From positions 186,001 through 250,000 of the forward strand of contig CACYZF010000005.1 of NCBI GenBank assembly GCA_902778895.1: DNA of 64,000 nucleotides, given 5' to 3'. The notes beneath the pieces are model-generated. The model made no database searches. It was not told the DNA's origin and worked only from the letters and a program-made list of their open reading frames with translations. Origin of the DNA: an uncultured bacterium (GTDB lineage: Bacteria > Verrucomicrobiota > Lentisphaeria > Victivallales > UBA1829). A program made the translations under genes and the position numbers. Shown here in pieces: positions 8,297 to 18,364 of this stretch; position 1 is the first letter of the stretch, and every line of letters begins with the position of its first letter.

Positions 8297-8926
8297 TCAG
8301 GTGCTGTGAAGCAGATCCCGGAATTCATTTGAAGCATCGTGCATGGTGCGCACGAATTCACCGATCGTGGCGTCCTCTTCCGGTGTGAGATACTCTTCCA
8401 CGATGCCGCTGAAGAACGTCTGTTCCGCCGCGTCCGAGAACCTGTCGAAATCGTTGCGAATCCGGTCGAGTTCCTCAGTCGGGATCTCGTGGATGTTCTC
8501 GCGCATCATGTCGAGGCCGCTCCGCACAAAGAGCGTCGTCTGGTGCATCTGGTCGTTCAGCCGGGCGCGTTCCTGCGGCGCCAGAGCCCGATATTCGGCC
8601 AGACCTTTCACAAGTTCCTCCTCGAACTCCTCCGGCGTCGGTACGTGGCCGAAATCGTCGCCGTCGGGCAGGAGACGCGTCACGTCGCCGCGTCTGCCAT
8701 CGCGGAAGCCCCCTCCGCCTCCTCCGCCACCGCGTCTCGGACGCCGCCGCGGGCGGTCCTGCTCCTGATTCGGTTGTTCTTCCTCTTTGGGCTCTTCGAC
8801 CGCGGTCACTTCGGCCTGCGGTTTCTGATTGCGCGCGTTGATCGTGAGGATGACGGCAGTCGCGGCGGATATGACACAGGCGCAGATGGCCAGTGAATAC
8901 AAAGCGGTTCTGGTTTTCTGGTTCAT
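8297..8926 (-). CDS. membrane-anchored protein of unknown function with Glu/Pro and Arg/Gly-rich linker
   Basis: A 209-aa protein. One hydrophobic segment near residues 8-29 would anchor it in the inner membrane. A charged low-complexity linker follows (E-E-P-K-E-E-E-Q-P then R-P-R-R-R-P-R-R and a run of eight Gly), then a helical, Glu-rich C-terminal half with heptad-like spacing. I recognise no family. The order anchor / disordered linker / helical domain suggests a periplasmic protein tethered to the membrane. GGAAGGGG lies before the ATG at 8926. It has its own promoter (8979-9006) inside the end of the next gene, and its stop abuts the two-hairpin repeat that serves as terminator. Confidence 0.7.
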   Translation of the reverse strand: MNQKTRTALYSLAICACVISAATAVILTINARNQKPQAEVTAVEEPKEEEQPNQEQDRPRRRPRRGGGGGGGGFRDGRRGDVTRLLPDGDDFGHVPTPEEFEEELVKGLAEYRALAPQERARLNDQMHQTTLFVRSGLDMMRENIHEIPTEELDRIRNDFDRFSDAAEQTFFSGIVEEYLTPEEDATIGEFVRTMHDASNEFRDLLHST

Positions 8927-8959
8927 CTCAAACCCCTTCCTGATAAAACAAGCAGCTTA

Positions 8960-9772
8960 TTATTTCGGCAATCCAGTAAATATAGCATCTTCCGCATATA
9001 TTTCAAGCGGCGGGCCGCTGTTTTTGCCTGTTTTTGCGGAAACGGACGCAACCGGAAGCCCGCCGGTCCGGTCTTCGTCTTCGTGCGAGAACGGAGAAAA
9101 AGCCTGTTCCTGGCGATCGCCACGGTCCGCGCTGAGCAGGTCCTTCGCGAAAAACATCACATCTCTGGAGAGCGCGAAGATGTCGTCGGCGAGGAAAAAC
9201 AGCAGGAAGATCAGGAAGATCGTGACGCCCTTGGCGAATTCGGAATGAATGTTCCTCAGACGCGGCATGTATTCCGTCAGGGCATTCCAGCCGTCGAGCC
9301 CGGGAATCGGGAGCAGGTTGAAGATGCACAGGAAAAGGTTATAGATGCCAAGCAGGAGGAAAAGCTCCAGGATCGTTTCTCCCGCGGCTTCGTTTTCGAC
9401 CAGGATCCAGATGCGAGTCGCGAGGAATCCGAAGAAGAAAAAACCGATCAGGAACAGTCCGAAATTCGTCGCAGGTCCGGCCAGCGCGACGATCGCCGGC
9501 GCATGCCGGCTCCGGGCCCGCAGAACGGCCGGATTGACCGGCACGGCGCCCCAGGCGAATCCGAGCAGCAGAAACATGATGATGGACATCGGTCCCATCT
9601 GTCTCAGCGGGTTCAGCGTCAGGTGGCCGCGGTCGGCGGCGGTCGTGTCGCCGAATTTCAGCGCGGTCCACGCATGAAAGAATTCGTGCAGGCAGATGGA
9701 GAAGACCACGACGAGCGTGATCATGAGGAACAATTTAGTATCTTTGTATATCAGAAAAAGAAAGATGTCCAT
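8960..9772 (-). CDS. site-2 protease family (M50) membrane peptidase
   Basis: A 270-aa polytopic membrane protein of the M50/site-2 protease family, zinc enzymes that cut within membrane helices. H29-E30 and H33 form the HExxH motif (C-L-H-E-F-F-H) in the first helix and N152-L-L-P-I-P-G-L-D160-G is the second metal motif. It is the compact form without a PDZ domain, similar to the YwhC/Rv1417-type subgroup. The C-terminal ~60 residues are hydrophilic (D-R-G-D-R..., F-S-H-E-D-E-D) and probably disordered. It starts 6 bp after the stop of the S66 peptidase gene, so both come from the promoter at 10725-10753. The physiological substrate is unknown. Confidence 0.88.
   Translation of the reverse strand: MDIFLFLIYKDTKLFLMITLVVVFSICLHEFFHAWTALKFGDTTAADRGHLTLNPLRQMGPMSIIMFLLLGFAWGAVPVNPAVLRARSRHAPAIVALAGPATNFGLFLIGFFFFGFLATRIWILVENEAAGETILELFLLLGIYNLFLCIFNLLPIPGLDGWNALTEYMPRLRNIHSEFAKGVTIFLIFLLFFLADDIFALSRDVMFFAKDLLSADRGDRQEQAFSPFSHEDEDRTGGLPVASVSAKTGKNSGPPLEIYAEDAIFTGLPK
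8979..9006 (-). promoter_or_regulatory. internal promoter for the 8297-8926 gene
   Basis: On the minus strand TTGAAA (9001-9006), 16 bp and TATATT (8979-8984) lie inside the last codons of the site-2 protease gene, ~50 bp before the start at 8926. Confidence 0.55.
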
Positions 9773-9778
9773 GGTGCG

Positions 9779-10684
9779 TTATGCCTTTGCCGATTTGACC
9801 GGGATGATCTCGACCGGTTCGCCGAGACGGTATGCGCATTTCGGGTGTTCGTGCCCGAACGCCAGTCCCTGGAGCACCGGTTTCCCGGTCTGCGCGGCGA
9901 AATCCTGCAGCAGACGCCGGATCTGAGGCTTCGGTCCGCATTTGGTGAAATATCCGAAAACGACCGCCCGTGTCTGCTCGATGATCCCGGCCTGGATCAG
10001 GTGCGTCAGGTGCCGGTCCAGTACGCGCGCCTCTTCGTGGACGTCCTCCAATGCCAGGATCATGCCGTGCAGCGGCGGCATCCACGGCGTGCCGCAGAGC
10101 GTGGTCATGACCGTGAGGTTGGAGAGCACGAGCGGACCGGTGAGCACGGCGTCGGCGGCGCTTCCCCCGACCGGGATGAGCCTGAGCTTGCGCGGTGCGG
10201 TGCGTTTCCGCAGGACGGTCCGGAACGATTCTTTCGCCTCGGGTCGCTTCATCGCATCGGGGAGGCCGTCGGCCATCGGCGCGCAGACCGGGATCCCGGC
10301 GTGTTTCGCGAGCATGGCGAGATGAAGCGCGGAGATGTCGCTGTAGCCGTAGACCGGCAGATTGCGTTCGCGGAGCAGATCGAAGTCGAGCTTCGGCAGG
10401 ATATGTGCGCTGCCGAATCCGCCGCGCGTACACAGGATGAGGTCGATGCGCGGATCGTTCAGCAGAGCGTGGAAATCCGCCAGACGCGACTCCGGCGTGC
10501 CGCAGCAGTATTTCATCGGGCCGTGTTTGAGTGCGCCCGGTGCGAGCACGGTCTTCACGCCGCAGACTTCCTCCAGGTACCGCCGTGCCTCGGCGATCCG
10601 GGCGGTGTCGGGCAAACTCGCAGGCGAGGTCAGGCCGACGGTGCGGATGGAGGCGGGGAAGAGACGTTCCGGTTTTGCGGACAT
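9779..10684 (-). CDS. LD-carboxypeptidase / MccF-like serine peptidase (S66)
   Basis: A 301-aa S66 family peptidase. The catalytic triad is complete: Ser115 in G-Y-S-D-I-S, Glu213 in L-A-L-E-D-V and His278 in G-L-A-F-G-H. Members either trim murein tetrapeptides (LdcA, cytoplasmic peptidoglycan recycling) or split microcin C-like peptide-nucleotides (MccF, immunity); I cannot separate the two from sequence. There is no signal peptide, which fits a cytoplasmic enzyme. The start at 10684 has AAGGA 9 bp upstream; the open frame continues further up across the promoter and is unlikely to be translated. It is first in a two-gene transcript with the site-2 protease. Confidence 0.88.
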   Translation of the reverse strand: MSAKPERLFPASIRTVGLTSPASLPDTARIAEARRYLEEVCGVKTVLAPGALKHGPMKYCCGTPESRLADFHALLNDPRIDLILCTRGGFGSAHILPKLDFDLLRERNLPVYGYSDISALHLAMLAKHAGIPVCAPMADGLPDAMKRPEAKESFRTVLRKRTAPRKLRLIPVGGSAADAVLTGPLVLSNLTVMTTLCGTPWMPPLHGMILALEDVHEEARVLDRHLTHLIQAGIIEQTRAVVFGYFTKCGPKPQIRRLLQDFAAQTGKPVLQGLAFGHEHPKCAYRLGEPVEIIPVKSAKA

Positions 10685-10724
10685 GATGCGGATTCCTTCA
10701 ATCGGGGATGAGATACGACAAGAT

Positions 10725-10753
10725 ACTATACCCTGTTCGGATACGTTTTGCAA
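10725..10753 (-). promoter_or_regulatory. promoter of the S66 peptidase / site-2 protease operon
   Basis: On the minus strand TTGCAA (10748-10753), 17 bp and TATAGT (10725-10730) stand ~35 bp before the start at 10684. Confidence 0.6.
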
Positions 10754-10813
10754 CCCGGTCCGGCTCTTTTTCAGCAAAAAACAACCCGGTTTCCGTTTCC
10801 CGCGCGTCCCGTG

Positions 10814-13312
10814 TCAGAGCAGGGGCGGCGTGGTCTCGGGGAACACGATCTCGCCGTCGCGCTCCACGGCTCGTTCGAGCTTGGCGAAAAGCTGGTTTTT
10901 TCCGCGGTTCTTGAGGCAGTCCAGGTCGCCGATGATCACGAGCTCGCTGCGGCAGCGCGTGTATGCCACGTTGATGCGGTTTGCGTTGTCCGTGAACCCG
11001 ATCCCGTGCCGTTCGCTGCTTCGCACGTAGGAGATGATGACCGCTTCGCTTTCGCCGCCCTGAAAACTGTCCACGGTCGCGATGTTTTTCAGCAGGAAGT
11101 GATTCCAGCGGTCCGTGGCGAACCGGCTGGCGAAGAGGTCGGAGAATGTCTTCCGCAGCAGCACGATCTGCCGCCGGTACGGACTGATGACCGTGATGTC
11201 CTCCAGCTCGTATCGGGTCAGCATCGACCGGAACGTCTCGGCGGCGAGGCGGACTTCGCCCGGATTCCAGATGCCGGGGCGGCCGTTCTCGTAGACGAAC
11301 CGTTCCGAACGTTTCTTGAGCGGCAGATGCGAGGTCGAAATGAACTGGAGCGTGGACTTCGGGAACTGCTGTTCGCGTTCGCCAGGCGGCAGTTTGTAGT
11401 AGTCGGCGTCCGGGTTCGGCAGGAGTTCTGCGTTGTAGAACATCGTGGACGCGAACCGCAGGAGGCGCGGATTGCGGCAGCGGTAGGAGAGGTTCAGCAC
11501 GTACACGGGGAATTTCCGGTAGCTGATGAGCCATTCCATGATGCTCTTCGTCGCGAGTGTGGCCGCCTCGCTGTCGTCCGACGGGTTGTCCTTCAATATC
11601 TCCTCGAGCACGCTCTTGTGCCGCGGGAAGGGCGGGAGCTGCCTGTGGTCGCCGAGCAGCACGATCCGGTTCGCCAGCCGGGCCGCGAGGATCGCCTCGT
11701 CCGGGGCGGCCATGCCCGCCTCGTCGATCAGGATCACGTCGAACTCGGTCCCGGTTTTCTGGAAGTTTTCGATCGTGTAGTCGCGCAGAAGTCCGGGCAG
11801 AGTCCCGGCGAAGATGATCCCGGCGGCTTTCTCGCCGCAGCGCGACCGGATCTTCCGGTAGTTGCCGGGCGTGCCGACCCAATGGCTTTCCATCAGCGCC
11901 GGGTCCACGTTGTCGCGGTTCCGGGCGCACCGCAGGAACGGCAGGTCCGTGATCCGGCGGCATAGGTTGTCGACCGCCGCGTGCGACGGCGCGCCCACGA
12001 GGATGCGGAGCCCCTGCCGCTGCATCCTCCTCACGATCTGTTCCAGCAGATACGTCTTGCCTGTGCCAGGCGGCCCCTGGATCAGTACGATCCTGTTCGC
12101 GCCCGAACATGCCGCCTCCAATGCGGCCCGCTGCGGCGCGTTCAGACGGCTCCCCTGTGCGGGCGGAGGGCAGGGCGGCGCCACAAACGCCGTGGCGGAC
12201 ACGCCGAGCAGTCCCGCGGCCGCGCCGAACGAATTGGATGCGCCGTTGTCAAGGTCAAGTTTGAGCTCGCGGATGCTGTTCGCGTATTGCTCCAGCGGGC
12301 TTTTCGGCATCCGCGCGGTCAGATGCGCCTTTTCCTGTTCGAAATCGACCTTGCGGTCCGTCCGGATCCGCCCGGCGATCATGTCGCCGTCGGCGAGGTC
12401 CACGTGCAGGAATCCGATCCGTTCGCCGTCGTCGTCCCGGGACACGGCCAGTACGTCGTCCTGGCGGACCGGGGCGTCCGGCTTTGCCTGGATTTCCACG
12501 ATAAGTTCGCGGTCGCGCGACCGGAGCAGGCCGGCATCGGCCAGGCTCAGAGAGAAATCCCGTTCCAGCTCGGCCTGAAGCCGCGCGGAACGTTCGATCA
12601 GCTCAAGCCGCTGTTTCACGCGCCAGACCGTCTCCGATCCGATCACGTCGCGCCGGTTTTTCAAATACGATTCGCCGCCGTCGTGCTCGCGCGCATAGGT
12701 GCCGTCGAGGGGCAGGACCAGCTGGTCGTCGAGTTCGTCGCCTGCGAGGTCGGCCAGCGAGCTCTGGATCAGCTCGTGAACCTGCTGGCCGCCCAGCGAT
12801 TTGATTGCCTTTACCGTGCTTTCCGGGAAATCGTTTGCGATGCGGTCGGCATATTCGTGAAGCTCCTTCAGCTTGAGCTTGGAGTCGACCGCGGCCTTTC
12901 CGTCTTCCTTCATCATCCGCGCGATCTCGCGCATCGCGTCGATCATTTCCGCCATGCCGTCGCTCGTGAGCGAGACCGTCTCCAGTTCCTCCCAGGCGGC
13001 CGTGCCGTCCGGCTTCAAGCGGATCAGGTAGCTTTTCTCCCAGTCGGCCGTCCGGACGCGCAGCCTCGGACAGCCTTCCGCCTCGTCCCAGCAGTACACG
13101 CCCTCGGCGTCCGTGCCGCGATGGCGCGGGAATCTGAGCAGAGTCCCGTTCAGGATAAGCGTGCTTTTTGCCACGGGGAACGGCTGCGGACAGCAGAGTT
13201 TTTCCCAGAGCTCGTAAAACGCCCGTGAGGCCGCATGAGCGGGATTGCGCGAAAACATGCGGGCGCGCTCCATTAAATAACTTTCTATGATCTGAGCTTC
13301 GGGCGAGTTCAT
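10814..13312 (-). CDS. superfamily 1 helicase, UPF1/Dna2/IGHMBP2-like
   Basis: An 832-aa SF1B helicase. All core motifs are present in order: Walker A Q-G-P-P-G-T-G-K-T near residue 412, Walker B I-D-E-A-G near 525, L-L-G-D-H-R-Q-L-P-P (motif III), L-S-Y-R-C-R-N-P (motif IV), S-P-Y-R-R-Q, D-S-F-Q-G-G-E-S (motif V) and V-A-Y-T-R-C-R (motif VI). The N-terminal ~400 residues have no motif I recognise and likely hold the nucleic-acid binding beta-barrel and stalk typical of this group. The substrate (RNA or DNA 5'-3' unwinding) cannot be read. Monocistronic with its own promoter; the start at 13312 is the first Met downstream of that promoter, with a poor Shine-Dalgarno. Confidence 0.9.
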   Translation of the reverse strand: MNSPEAQIIESYLMERARMFSRNPAHAASRAFYELWEKLCCPQPFPVAKSTLILNGTLLRFPRHRGTDAEGVYCWDEAEGCPRLRVRTADWEKSYLIRLKPDGTAAWEELETVSLTSDGMAEMIDAMREIARMMKEDGKAAVDSKLKLKELHEYADRIANDFPESTVKAIKSLGGQQVHELIQSSLADLAGDELDDQLVLPLDGTYAREHDGGESYLKNRRDVIGSETVWRVKQRLELIERSARLQAELERDFSLSLADAGLLRSRDRELIVEIQAKPDAPVRQDDVLAVSRDDDGERIGFLHVDLADGDMIAGRIRTDRKVDFEQEKAHLTARMPKSPLEQYANSIRELKLDLDNGASNSFGAAAGLLGVSATAFVAPPCPPPAQGSRLNAPQRAALEAACSGANRIVLIQGPPGTGKTYLLEQIVRRMQRQGLRILVGAPSHAAVDNLCRRITDLPFLRCARNRDNVDPALMESHWVGTPGNYRKIRSRCGEKAAGIIFAGTLPGLLRDYTIENFQKTGTEFDVILIDEAGMAAPDEAILAARLANRIVLLGDHRQLPPFPRHKSVLEEILKDNPSDDSEAATLATKSIMEWLISYRKFPVYVLNLSYRCRNPRLLRFASTMFYNAELLPNPDADYYKLPPGEREQQFPKSTLQFISTSHLPLKKRSERFVYENGRPGIWNPGEVRLAAETFRSMLTRYELEDITVISPYRRQIVLLRKTFSDLFASRFATDRWNHFLLKNIATVDSFQGGESEAVIISYVRSSERHGIGFTDNANRINVAYTRCRSELVIIGDLDCLKNRGKNQLFAKLERAVERDGEIVFPETTPPLL

Positions 13313-13383
13313 CGGCTGTATCTGTTTCGTGGAAGGGGACGCGGATGTCCGCGATCGTCGCTTATCCGCATGTCTGACGGGAT

Positions 13384-13412
13384 AATATAGGCCGCCGGAG
13401 AGCAAATGTCAA
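13384..13412 (-). promoter_or_regulatory. promoter of the UPF1-like helicase
   Basis: On the minus strand TTGACA (13407-13412), 17 bp and TATATT (13384-13389): consensus -35 with the TATATT box common in this window. It lies ~72 bp before the start at 13312. The gap 13313-13695 holds this promoter, the divergent one at 13586-13614 and nothing else recognisable. Confidence 0.75.
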
Positions 13413-13585
13413 GACGGAATCAGGAAAAGTCTGCGGCGAAAAAAGAAACCGTATTTCGGCGATTCCGTTTATATCCCGGACAGATTATCATTTCCGGCGA
13501 AACTTTTCTAAACGTCTTTTGAGGATAGATAATTCAGAAACTGAATGAAATCAACGTTTTTTCACACTTTTTTCGGAAAAATCGT

Positions 13586-13614
13586 TTGACAACATTAGAA
13601 AACTGCGTTATATT
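13586..13614 (+). promoter_or_regulatory. strong promoter of the TRL-family lipoprotein
   Basis: TTGACA (13586-13591), 17 bp and TATATT (13609-13614). Transcription would start near 13621, leaving a ~75-nt leader. With the codon bias of the gene this indicates high expression. Confidence 0.8.
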
Positions 13615-13695
13615 ATTCCTCATAGGCAAAAAACTTAGACCACCCGGGTCTGAGTAACCATCTATTCAAACCTCAAAAGAAAGGTCTTTTCTCAA

Positions 13696-14088
13696 ATGAA
13701 AAAGATGATTCTTGGTCTTGGCGCCGTCGTCGCCGCCGCTATCGTCACCAGCTGCGCTGGCGTCACCACCAACAACGGCATGCCCGCCCTCATCGGCATG
13801 GGCCCGAACTTCTTCTCCAAGATCTCCCTCAACAGCTACATCGGCGATGTCACCAGCTCCTACACCGTCGTGAAGCACGGCGTCAAGGCTGAAGCCACCG
13901 TCACCAGCTTCTTCACCTGCGTCAACCTCGGCGATGCCTCCTTCGACAAGCTGAAAGGCGAAGCCCTCAAGGACGCCGCCGGCGCCGATGATCTGATCGA
14001 CATCCGTGTCGACTACGACCAGAACTGCATCTGCGGTATCAACACCGTCACCGTTAAGCTGACCGGTACCGCGATCAAGTACAAATAA
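13696..14088 (+). CDS. TRL-like family lipoprotein
   Basis: A 130-aa protein. The N terminus is a lipoprotein signal (M-K-K-M..., hydrophobic stretch, V-T-S-C lipobox with Cys ~20). The body has the short glycine/valine-rich pattern of the TRL family (named after a tRNA-associated locus in Leptospira), function unknown. The recognition rests on the overall pattern (start G-x-x-x-x-N-N-G-M-P, D-x-R-x-D-Y-D) and I hold it as likely, not certain. Codons are strongly biased to C-ending forms like the ribosomal genes downstream, and it has a near-consensus promoter and its own terminator, so it should be an abundant envelope protein. It stands 370 bp before a tRNA gene. Confidence 0.75.
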   Translation: MKKMILGLGAVVAAAIVTSCAGVTTNNGMPALIGMGPNFFSKISLNSYIGDVTSSYTVVKHGVKAEATVTSFFTCVNLGDASFDKLKGEALKDAAGADDLIDIRVDYDQNCICGINTVTVKLTGTAIKYK

Positions 14089-14116
14089 TTGAATTAAGTT
14101 CAATTTTGTGCTTTTT

Positions 14117-14150
14117 ATCCCGGGCCCCTCACCGGACCCGGGATTTTCTT
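14117..14150 (+). terminator. terminator of the TRL lipoprotein gene
   Basis: Stem ATCCCGGG (14117-14124) / CCCGGGAT (14137-14144) followed by TTTCTTTT. The stretch 14151-14364 beyond it holds no recognisable gene. Confidence 0.8.
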
Positions 14151-14364
14151 TTGAATCCCCTCGTTTGCCGAAGACGGCCATGCCGAATGCTGTCCACTGA
14201 AGCAATCCGGTCTCCGGTCCGGCGCTCCGGACAAACGCGAGAACTCGAAAGTCAACCTCAAAACGAGTTGAAAGACAGAGCTGTTCCGATCATGGATTCC
14301 TCCGTGTTTTTCGCGCATGGCCCGAAAAAAACGGAAAAAACATTGAAAAAACACGAAAAAGTGC

Positions 14365-14392
14365 TTGCATTTCCCGGAATCCGTGGTATATT
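14365..14392 (+). promoter_or_regulatory. promoter of the tRNA-Thr / tuf transcript
   Basis: TTGCAT (14365-14370), 16 bp and TATATT (14387-14392), about 65 bp before tRNA-Thr. It is probably the entry promoter for tRNA-Thr, tuf and genes beyond. Confidence 0.6.
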
Positions 14393-14456
14393 AATGTCTC
14401 ATTACGCTTTGAAACAGGGCGGTCCGCTTCAGTTCTGAGTGTGATAATACGGTGAT

Positions 14457-14532
<76 letters not shown>

Positions 14533-14617
14533 CTTTCCCCGGATCATACAACACCTTTTAACATAAAAACAAAACACTTCGGCGCAGACCGCCGAAAAAC
14601 TCCTAAGGAGAAAGAAA

Positions 14618-15823
<1,206 letters not shown>

Positions 15824-15853
15824 CATCAACTCCGTCCCGTTGCGGATTTCTCT

Positions 15854-15887
15854 GCCGCCGGTTCACCTCAAATGGAGAGCCGGCGGC
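15854..15887 (+). other. hairpin between tuf and rpmG
   Basis: An 8-bp perfect stem, GCCGCCGG (15854-15861) with CCGGCGGC (15880-15887), without a T-run. It may attenuate transcription or be an RNA processing/stability site after tuf rather than a full terminator. Confidence 0.5.
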
Positions 15888-15927
15888 GTGAATCAATCAA
15901 CAGGGGACGAAGAAAGCAGATACCGCC

Positions 15928-16077
15928 ATGCGCGAAATCATTATTCTTGAATGCACCGAGTGCAAACGCCGGAACTACACGACGACCAAGGAGAAGAAGA
16001 ATACTCCCGGCCGTTTCGAGATCAAGAAGTTCTGCAAGTTTGAACGGAAGCACACCATTCACAAGGAATGCCGCTGA
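15928..16077 (+). CDS. rpmG: 50S ribosomal protein L33
   Basis: A 49-aa protein beginning [12 protein letters not shown], the L33 start with a zinc-ligand C-x-x-C (C9, C12), then K-K-F-C (C36) and a last Cys at 48. It is the cysteine-containing (C+) type of L33, in the large ribosomal subunit near the E site. It lies 104 bp after tuf and just before tRNA-Trp, the classical tuf-rpmG-tRNA-Trp-secE-nusG order. A weak GGGGACGAAG is the only purine-rich stretch upstream. Confidence 0.93.
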   Translation: MREIIILECTECKRRNYTTTKEKKNTPGRFEIKKFCKFERKHTIHKECR

Positions 16078-16145
16078 CCTCGCAGGCGCGCCTTCACGGG
16101 TGCGCCGCATGAGGCCGGGGTGTTCCGGCAGTTAGTTCGTTACGC

Positions 16146-16221
16146 AGGAGTGTAGCTCAGTTGGTAGAGCAGCGGTCTCCAAAACCGCAGGTCGTGAGTT
16201 CGAGACTCTCCGCTCCTGCCA
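16146..16221 (+). tRNA. tRNA-Trp (anticodon CCA)
   Basis: A 76-nt cloverleaf: acceptor AGGAGTG (16146-16152) pairs with CGCTCCT (16211-16217, one G-T wobble), discriminator G, encoded CCA (16219-16221). The anticodon loop CTCCAAA gives CCA. Position before secE is conserved in many bacteria. Confidence 0.95.
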
Positions 16222-16304
16222 TTTCATTTTCAGACAGAGGATTCGAGTAACGGGTTCCGGACGGAGCCCGGGCGGCGCGGAAAGCCGCGAAACAGTAGCA
16301 AGCT

Positions 16305-16511
16305 ATGGACAACAACCTCAGTTTTTTCGGAAAAATACGGTCTTTCATCGAACGGACCATGGATGAGATGAGAAAGTGCACCTGGCCGACCCGGGAACAG
16401 CTCCTGGAGTCCACGGTGCTTGTCCTCGTTGTCATGGCTGTGTCCTCCGCGTACATCGCCGGAGTCGACCAGATCCTCTATCGCATCATCAATTACTTGA
16501 TTTCTTTCTGA
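16305..16511 (+). CDS. secE: preprotein translocase subunit SecE
   Basis: A 68-aa short-form SecE with an amphipathic helix (F-I-E-R-T-M-D-E-M-R-K-C-T-W-P-T-R-E), the conserved W-P-T-R/K region, and one membrane helix in the C-terminal half. It holds together the SecY channel. The single-helix form is usual outside enterobacteria. It is followed 19 bp later by nusG. Confidence 0.95.
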   Translation: MDNNLSFFGKIRSFIERTMDEMRKCTWPTREQLLESTVLVLVVMAVSSAYIAGVDQILYRIINYLISF

Positions 16512-16530
16512 ACCGGTTCCGGTGAATCCT

Positions 16531-17139
16531 ATGAAGACAGACGAAGAAAAACAGCTCGAACCTGTTGACCGCAGCAAAGGCCAGTGGTACGTTCTTCAGA
16601 CCGGTACCGGCCGCGAAAACAAGGTCAAGGAAGCGATCGAAGGAAAGCTTCTGCAGGATCCCGGCGCGGTTCCTGTGTACGAAGTGATCATTCCCGTTCA
16701 CAAATACATTGACCCGAAAACCCAGCGTACCGTTACCACCAAGATCCATCCGAACTACGTCTATGTGAGAATGGACCTGTACAAGGAAGACGGCGAGATT
16801 AACGAGGTCGTGTGGTATTTCGTCCGCGGCATCGCGGGCGTGACCCGTTTCGTCGGCGATCCCGAGCACCCGATGCCGATTACGGACGATGAGGTGAAGG
16901 ACCTCCTTCACACGGTCGATACGCTGAAAGACGGCGCGACGCTTCCGCCTCCGCCCTCGTGGCTGGTGGTCGGCACCCGCGTCAGAGTCGAGGACCGCGA
17001 CTGCGTGTTCAACGGTTCCGACGGCAAGATCATAGAGGTCGATCCCGAACATGCGAAACTCAAACTGATGATTTCGATCTTTGAGCGGGATACTCCTGTT
17101 GAATTGGAGTTTGGGCAGGTCGGTCCGTGCGAAGATTGA
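16531..17139 (+). CDS. nusG: transcription termination/antitermination factor NusG
   Basis: A 202-aa NusG. The NGN domain begins at W-Y-V-L-Q-T (~19-24) and contains Y-V-Y-V-R-M-D; the C-terminal KOW domain starts G-T-R-V-R-V and ends F-E-R-D-T-P-V-E-L-E-F. It binds RNA polymerase and couples it to Rho or ribosomal S10. Slightly longer than the 181-aa E. coli protein, with an acidic N-terminal extension and an insertion (Y-K-E-D-G-E) in the NGN domain. I take the ATG at 16531; a GTG three codons earlier (16522) is possible. Confidence 0.95.
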   Translation: MKTDEEKQLEPVDRSKGQWYVLQTGTGRENKVKEAIEGKLLQDPGAVPVYEVIIPVHKYIDPKTQRTVTTKIHPNYVYVRMDLYKEDGEINEVVWYFVRGIAGVTRFVGDPEHPMPITDDEVKDLLHTVDTLKDGATLPPPPSWLVVGTRVRVEDRDCVFNGSDGKIIEVDPEHAKLKLMISIFERDTPVELEFGQVGPCED

Positions 17140-17232
17140 CGCACGAACCGAACAAACATACTAAACATATCGTAGTCCGCAAGGTGGAAGAATTCCTGCC
17201 GGTTCGTACCAGCTTGCGGTGTGGAGACAGAA

Positions 17233-17661
17233 ATGGCGAAAAAGGTAACTGCGGAAATCCGTTTGCAGATCCCGGCCGGCGATGCGAAACCGTCGCCCCC
17301 GGTAGGCCCCGCGCTCGGCCAGGCCGGCGTGAACATCATGGGCTTCTGCAAGCAGTTTAACGCTGCGACTCAGTCACAGGCCGGAATGATCATCCCGGTC
17401 GTGATCACCGTCTACCAGGATCGTTCTTTCACATTTGTCACGAAGTCTCCGCCGGCTGCTGAGCTCATCAAGAAGCTGGCGAACATCCCGAGCGGGTCCC
17501 ACAACCCCGGCCGCGAATCGGCCGGAAAGATTACTCGCGCGCAGATCAAGCAGATCGTGGAAATGAAAAAGAAAGACATCAACGCCCGAAGCGAGGAAGC
17601 CGCGATGCGCGTCATCGAGGGTACTGCCCGCAGTATGGGTATCGAGGTGGTAGATGCCTAA
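17233..17661 (+). CDS. rplK: 50S ribosomal protein L11
   Basis: A 142-aa L11, the same length as in E. coli. The N-terminal [15 protein letters not shown] segment is the L11 signature (factor-binding, thiostrepton region) and the C-terminal domain that binds 23S rRNA is complete. GGAG lies 7 bp before the ATG at 17233, so I prefer this over a GTG four codons upstream. The stop overlaps the rplA start by 8 bp, implying coupled translation. Confidence 0.97.
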   Translation: MAKKVTAEIRLQIPAGDAKPSPPVGPALGQAGVNIMGFCKQFNAATQSQAGMIIPVVITVYQDRSFTFVTKSPPAAELIKKLANIPSGSHNPGRESAGKITRAQIKQIVEMKKKDINARSEEAAMRVIEGTARSMGIEVVDA

Positions 17662-18364
17662 AAGAAGCAAACTTTACAGAGCACAGCTGGAGCGTTTCGA
17701 CAAGCTCAAACGCTACTCGCTGGCCGAGGCGGCCGCGCTGCTCAAGGAACTCCCGAGCGTGAAGTTCGACCAGACGGTCGAAATCGCTTTCAAGCTCGGC
17801 GTCGATCCGAAGCAGACCGACCAGACCGTCCGCGGAGCCGTCGCGCTCCCGCGCGGTACCGGCAAGGAAGTGCGTGTCGTGGTCATCGCGGACGACGACA
17901 AGTTCCGTCAGGAGGCTGAGGCCGCCGGCGCGAACGTGGTCGGATTCGAAGATGTCATCTCCAAGATCAAAGGCGGATGGCTCGACTTCGACGTCCTCAT
18001 CGCGACTCCCTCATCCATGTCCCAGATCCGCCCTCTGGGCCGTCAGCTCGGCCCCCGCGGCCTCATGCCGAACCCGAAGACCGGCACCGTCACCGAGAAG
18101 GTCGGCGACGCCGTTCGCGAGGCGAAGGCCGGCCGTGCGGAATTCCGTGCCGACCGCGGCGCCTGCGTGCAGGTTCCCATCGGAAAGCTCTCGTTCGAGG
18201 CCGATGCCATCGTCGAGAACGCCGTTGCGGTCATCAAGGCTCTCATCAAAGCGAAACCGTCCTCCGCGAAGGGTGTCTACATCCAGTCGATCACGCTCAG
18301 TGCGACCATGACCCCCGGCGTGAAGGTTGACATTCGCGAAGCATCGGTGAAGGAGACAGCATGA
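17654..18364 (+). CDS. rplA: 50S ribosomal protein L1
   Basis: A 236-aa L1, full length. The conserved [14 protein letters not shown] segment is intact. L1 forms the mobile stalk at the E site and in many bacteria represses its own L11-L1 mRNA. It overlaps rplK by 8 bp at its start and rplJ by 4 bp (ATGA) at its end, so no separate L10 leader exists between rplA and rplJ. Confidence 0.97.
   Translation: MPKRSKLYRAQLERFDKLKRYSLAEAAALLKELPSVKFDQTVEIAFKLGVDPKQTDQTVRGAVALPRGTGKEVRVVVIADDDKFRQEAEAAGANVVGFEDVISKIKGGWLDFDVLIATPSSMSQIRPLGRQLGPRGLMPNPKTGTVTEKVGDAVREAKAGRAEFRADRGACVQVPIGKLSFEADAIVENAVAVIKALIKAKPSSAKGVYIQSITLSATMTPGVKVDIREASVKETA

Noticed and set aside
9083..10711. Plus-strand frame of 542 codons across the site-2 protease and S66 genes
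   Set aside because: The minus-strand genes have complete catalytic motifs, ribosome-binding sites and a promoter; the plus frame has none.
16522..16530. GTG start for nusG three codons upstream
   Set aside because: The ATG at 16531 gives a normal N terminus; neither start has a strong ribosome-binding site, so ATG is preferred.
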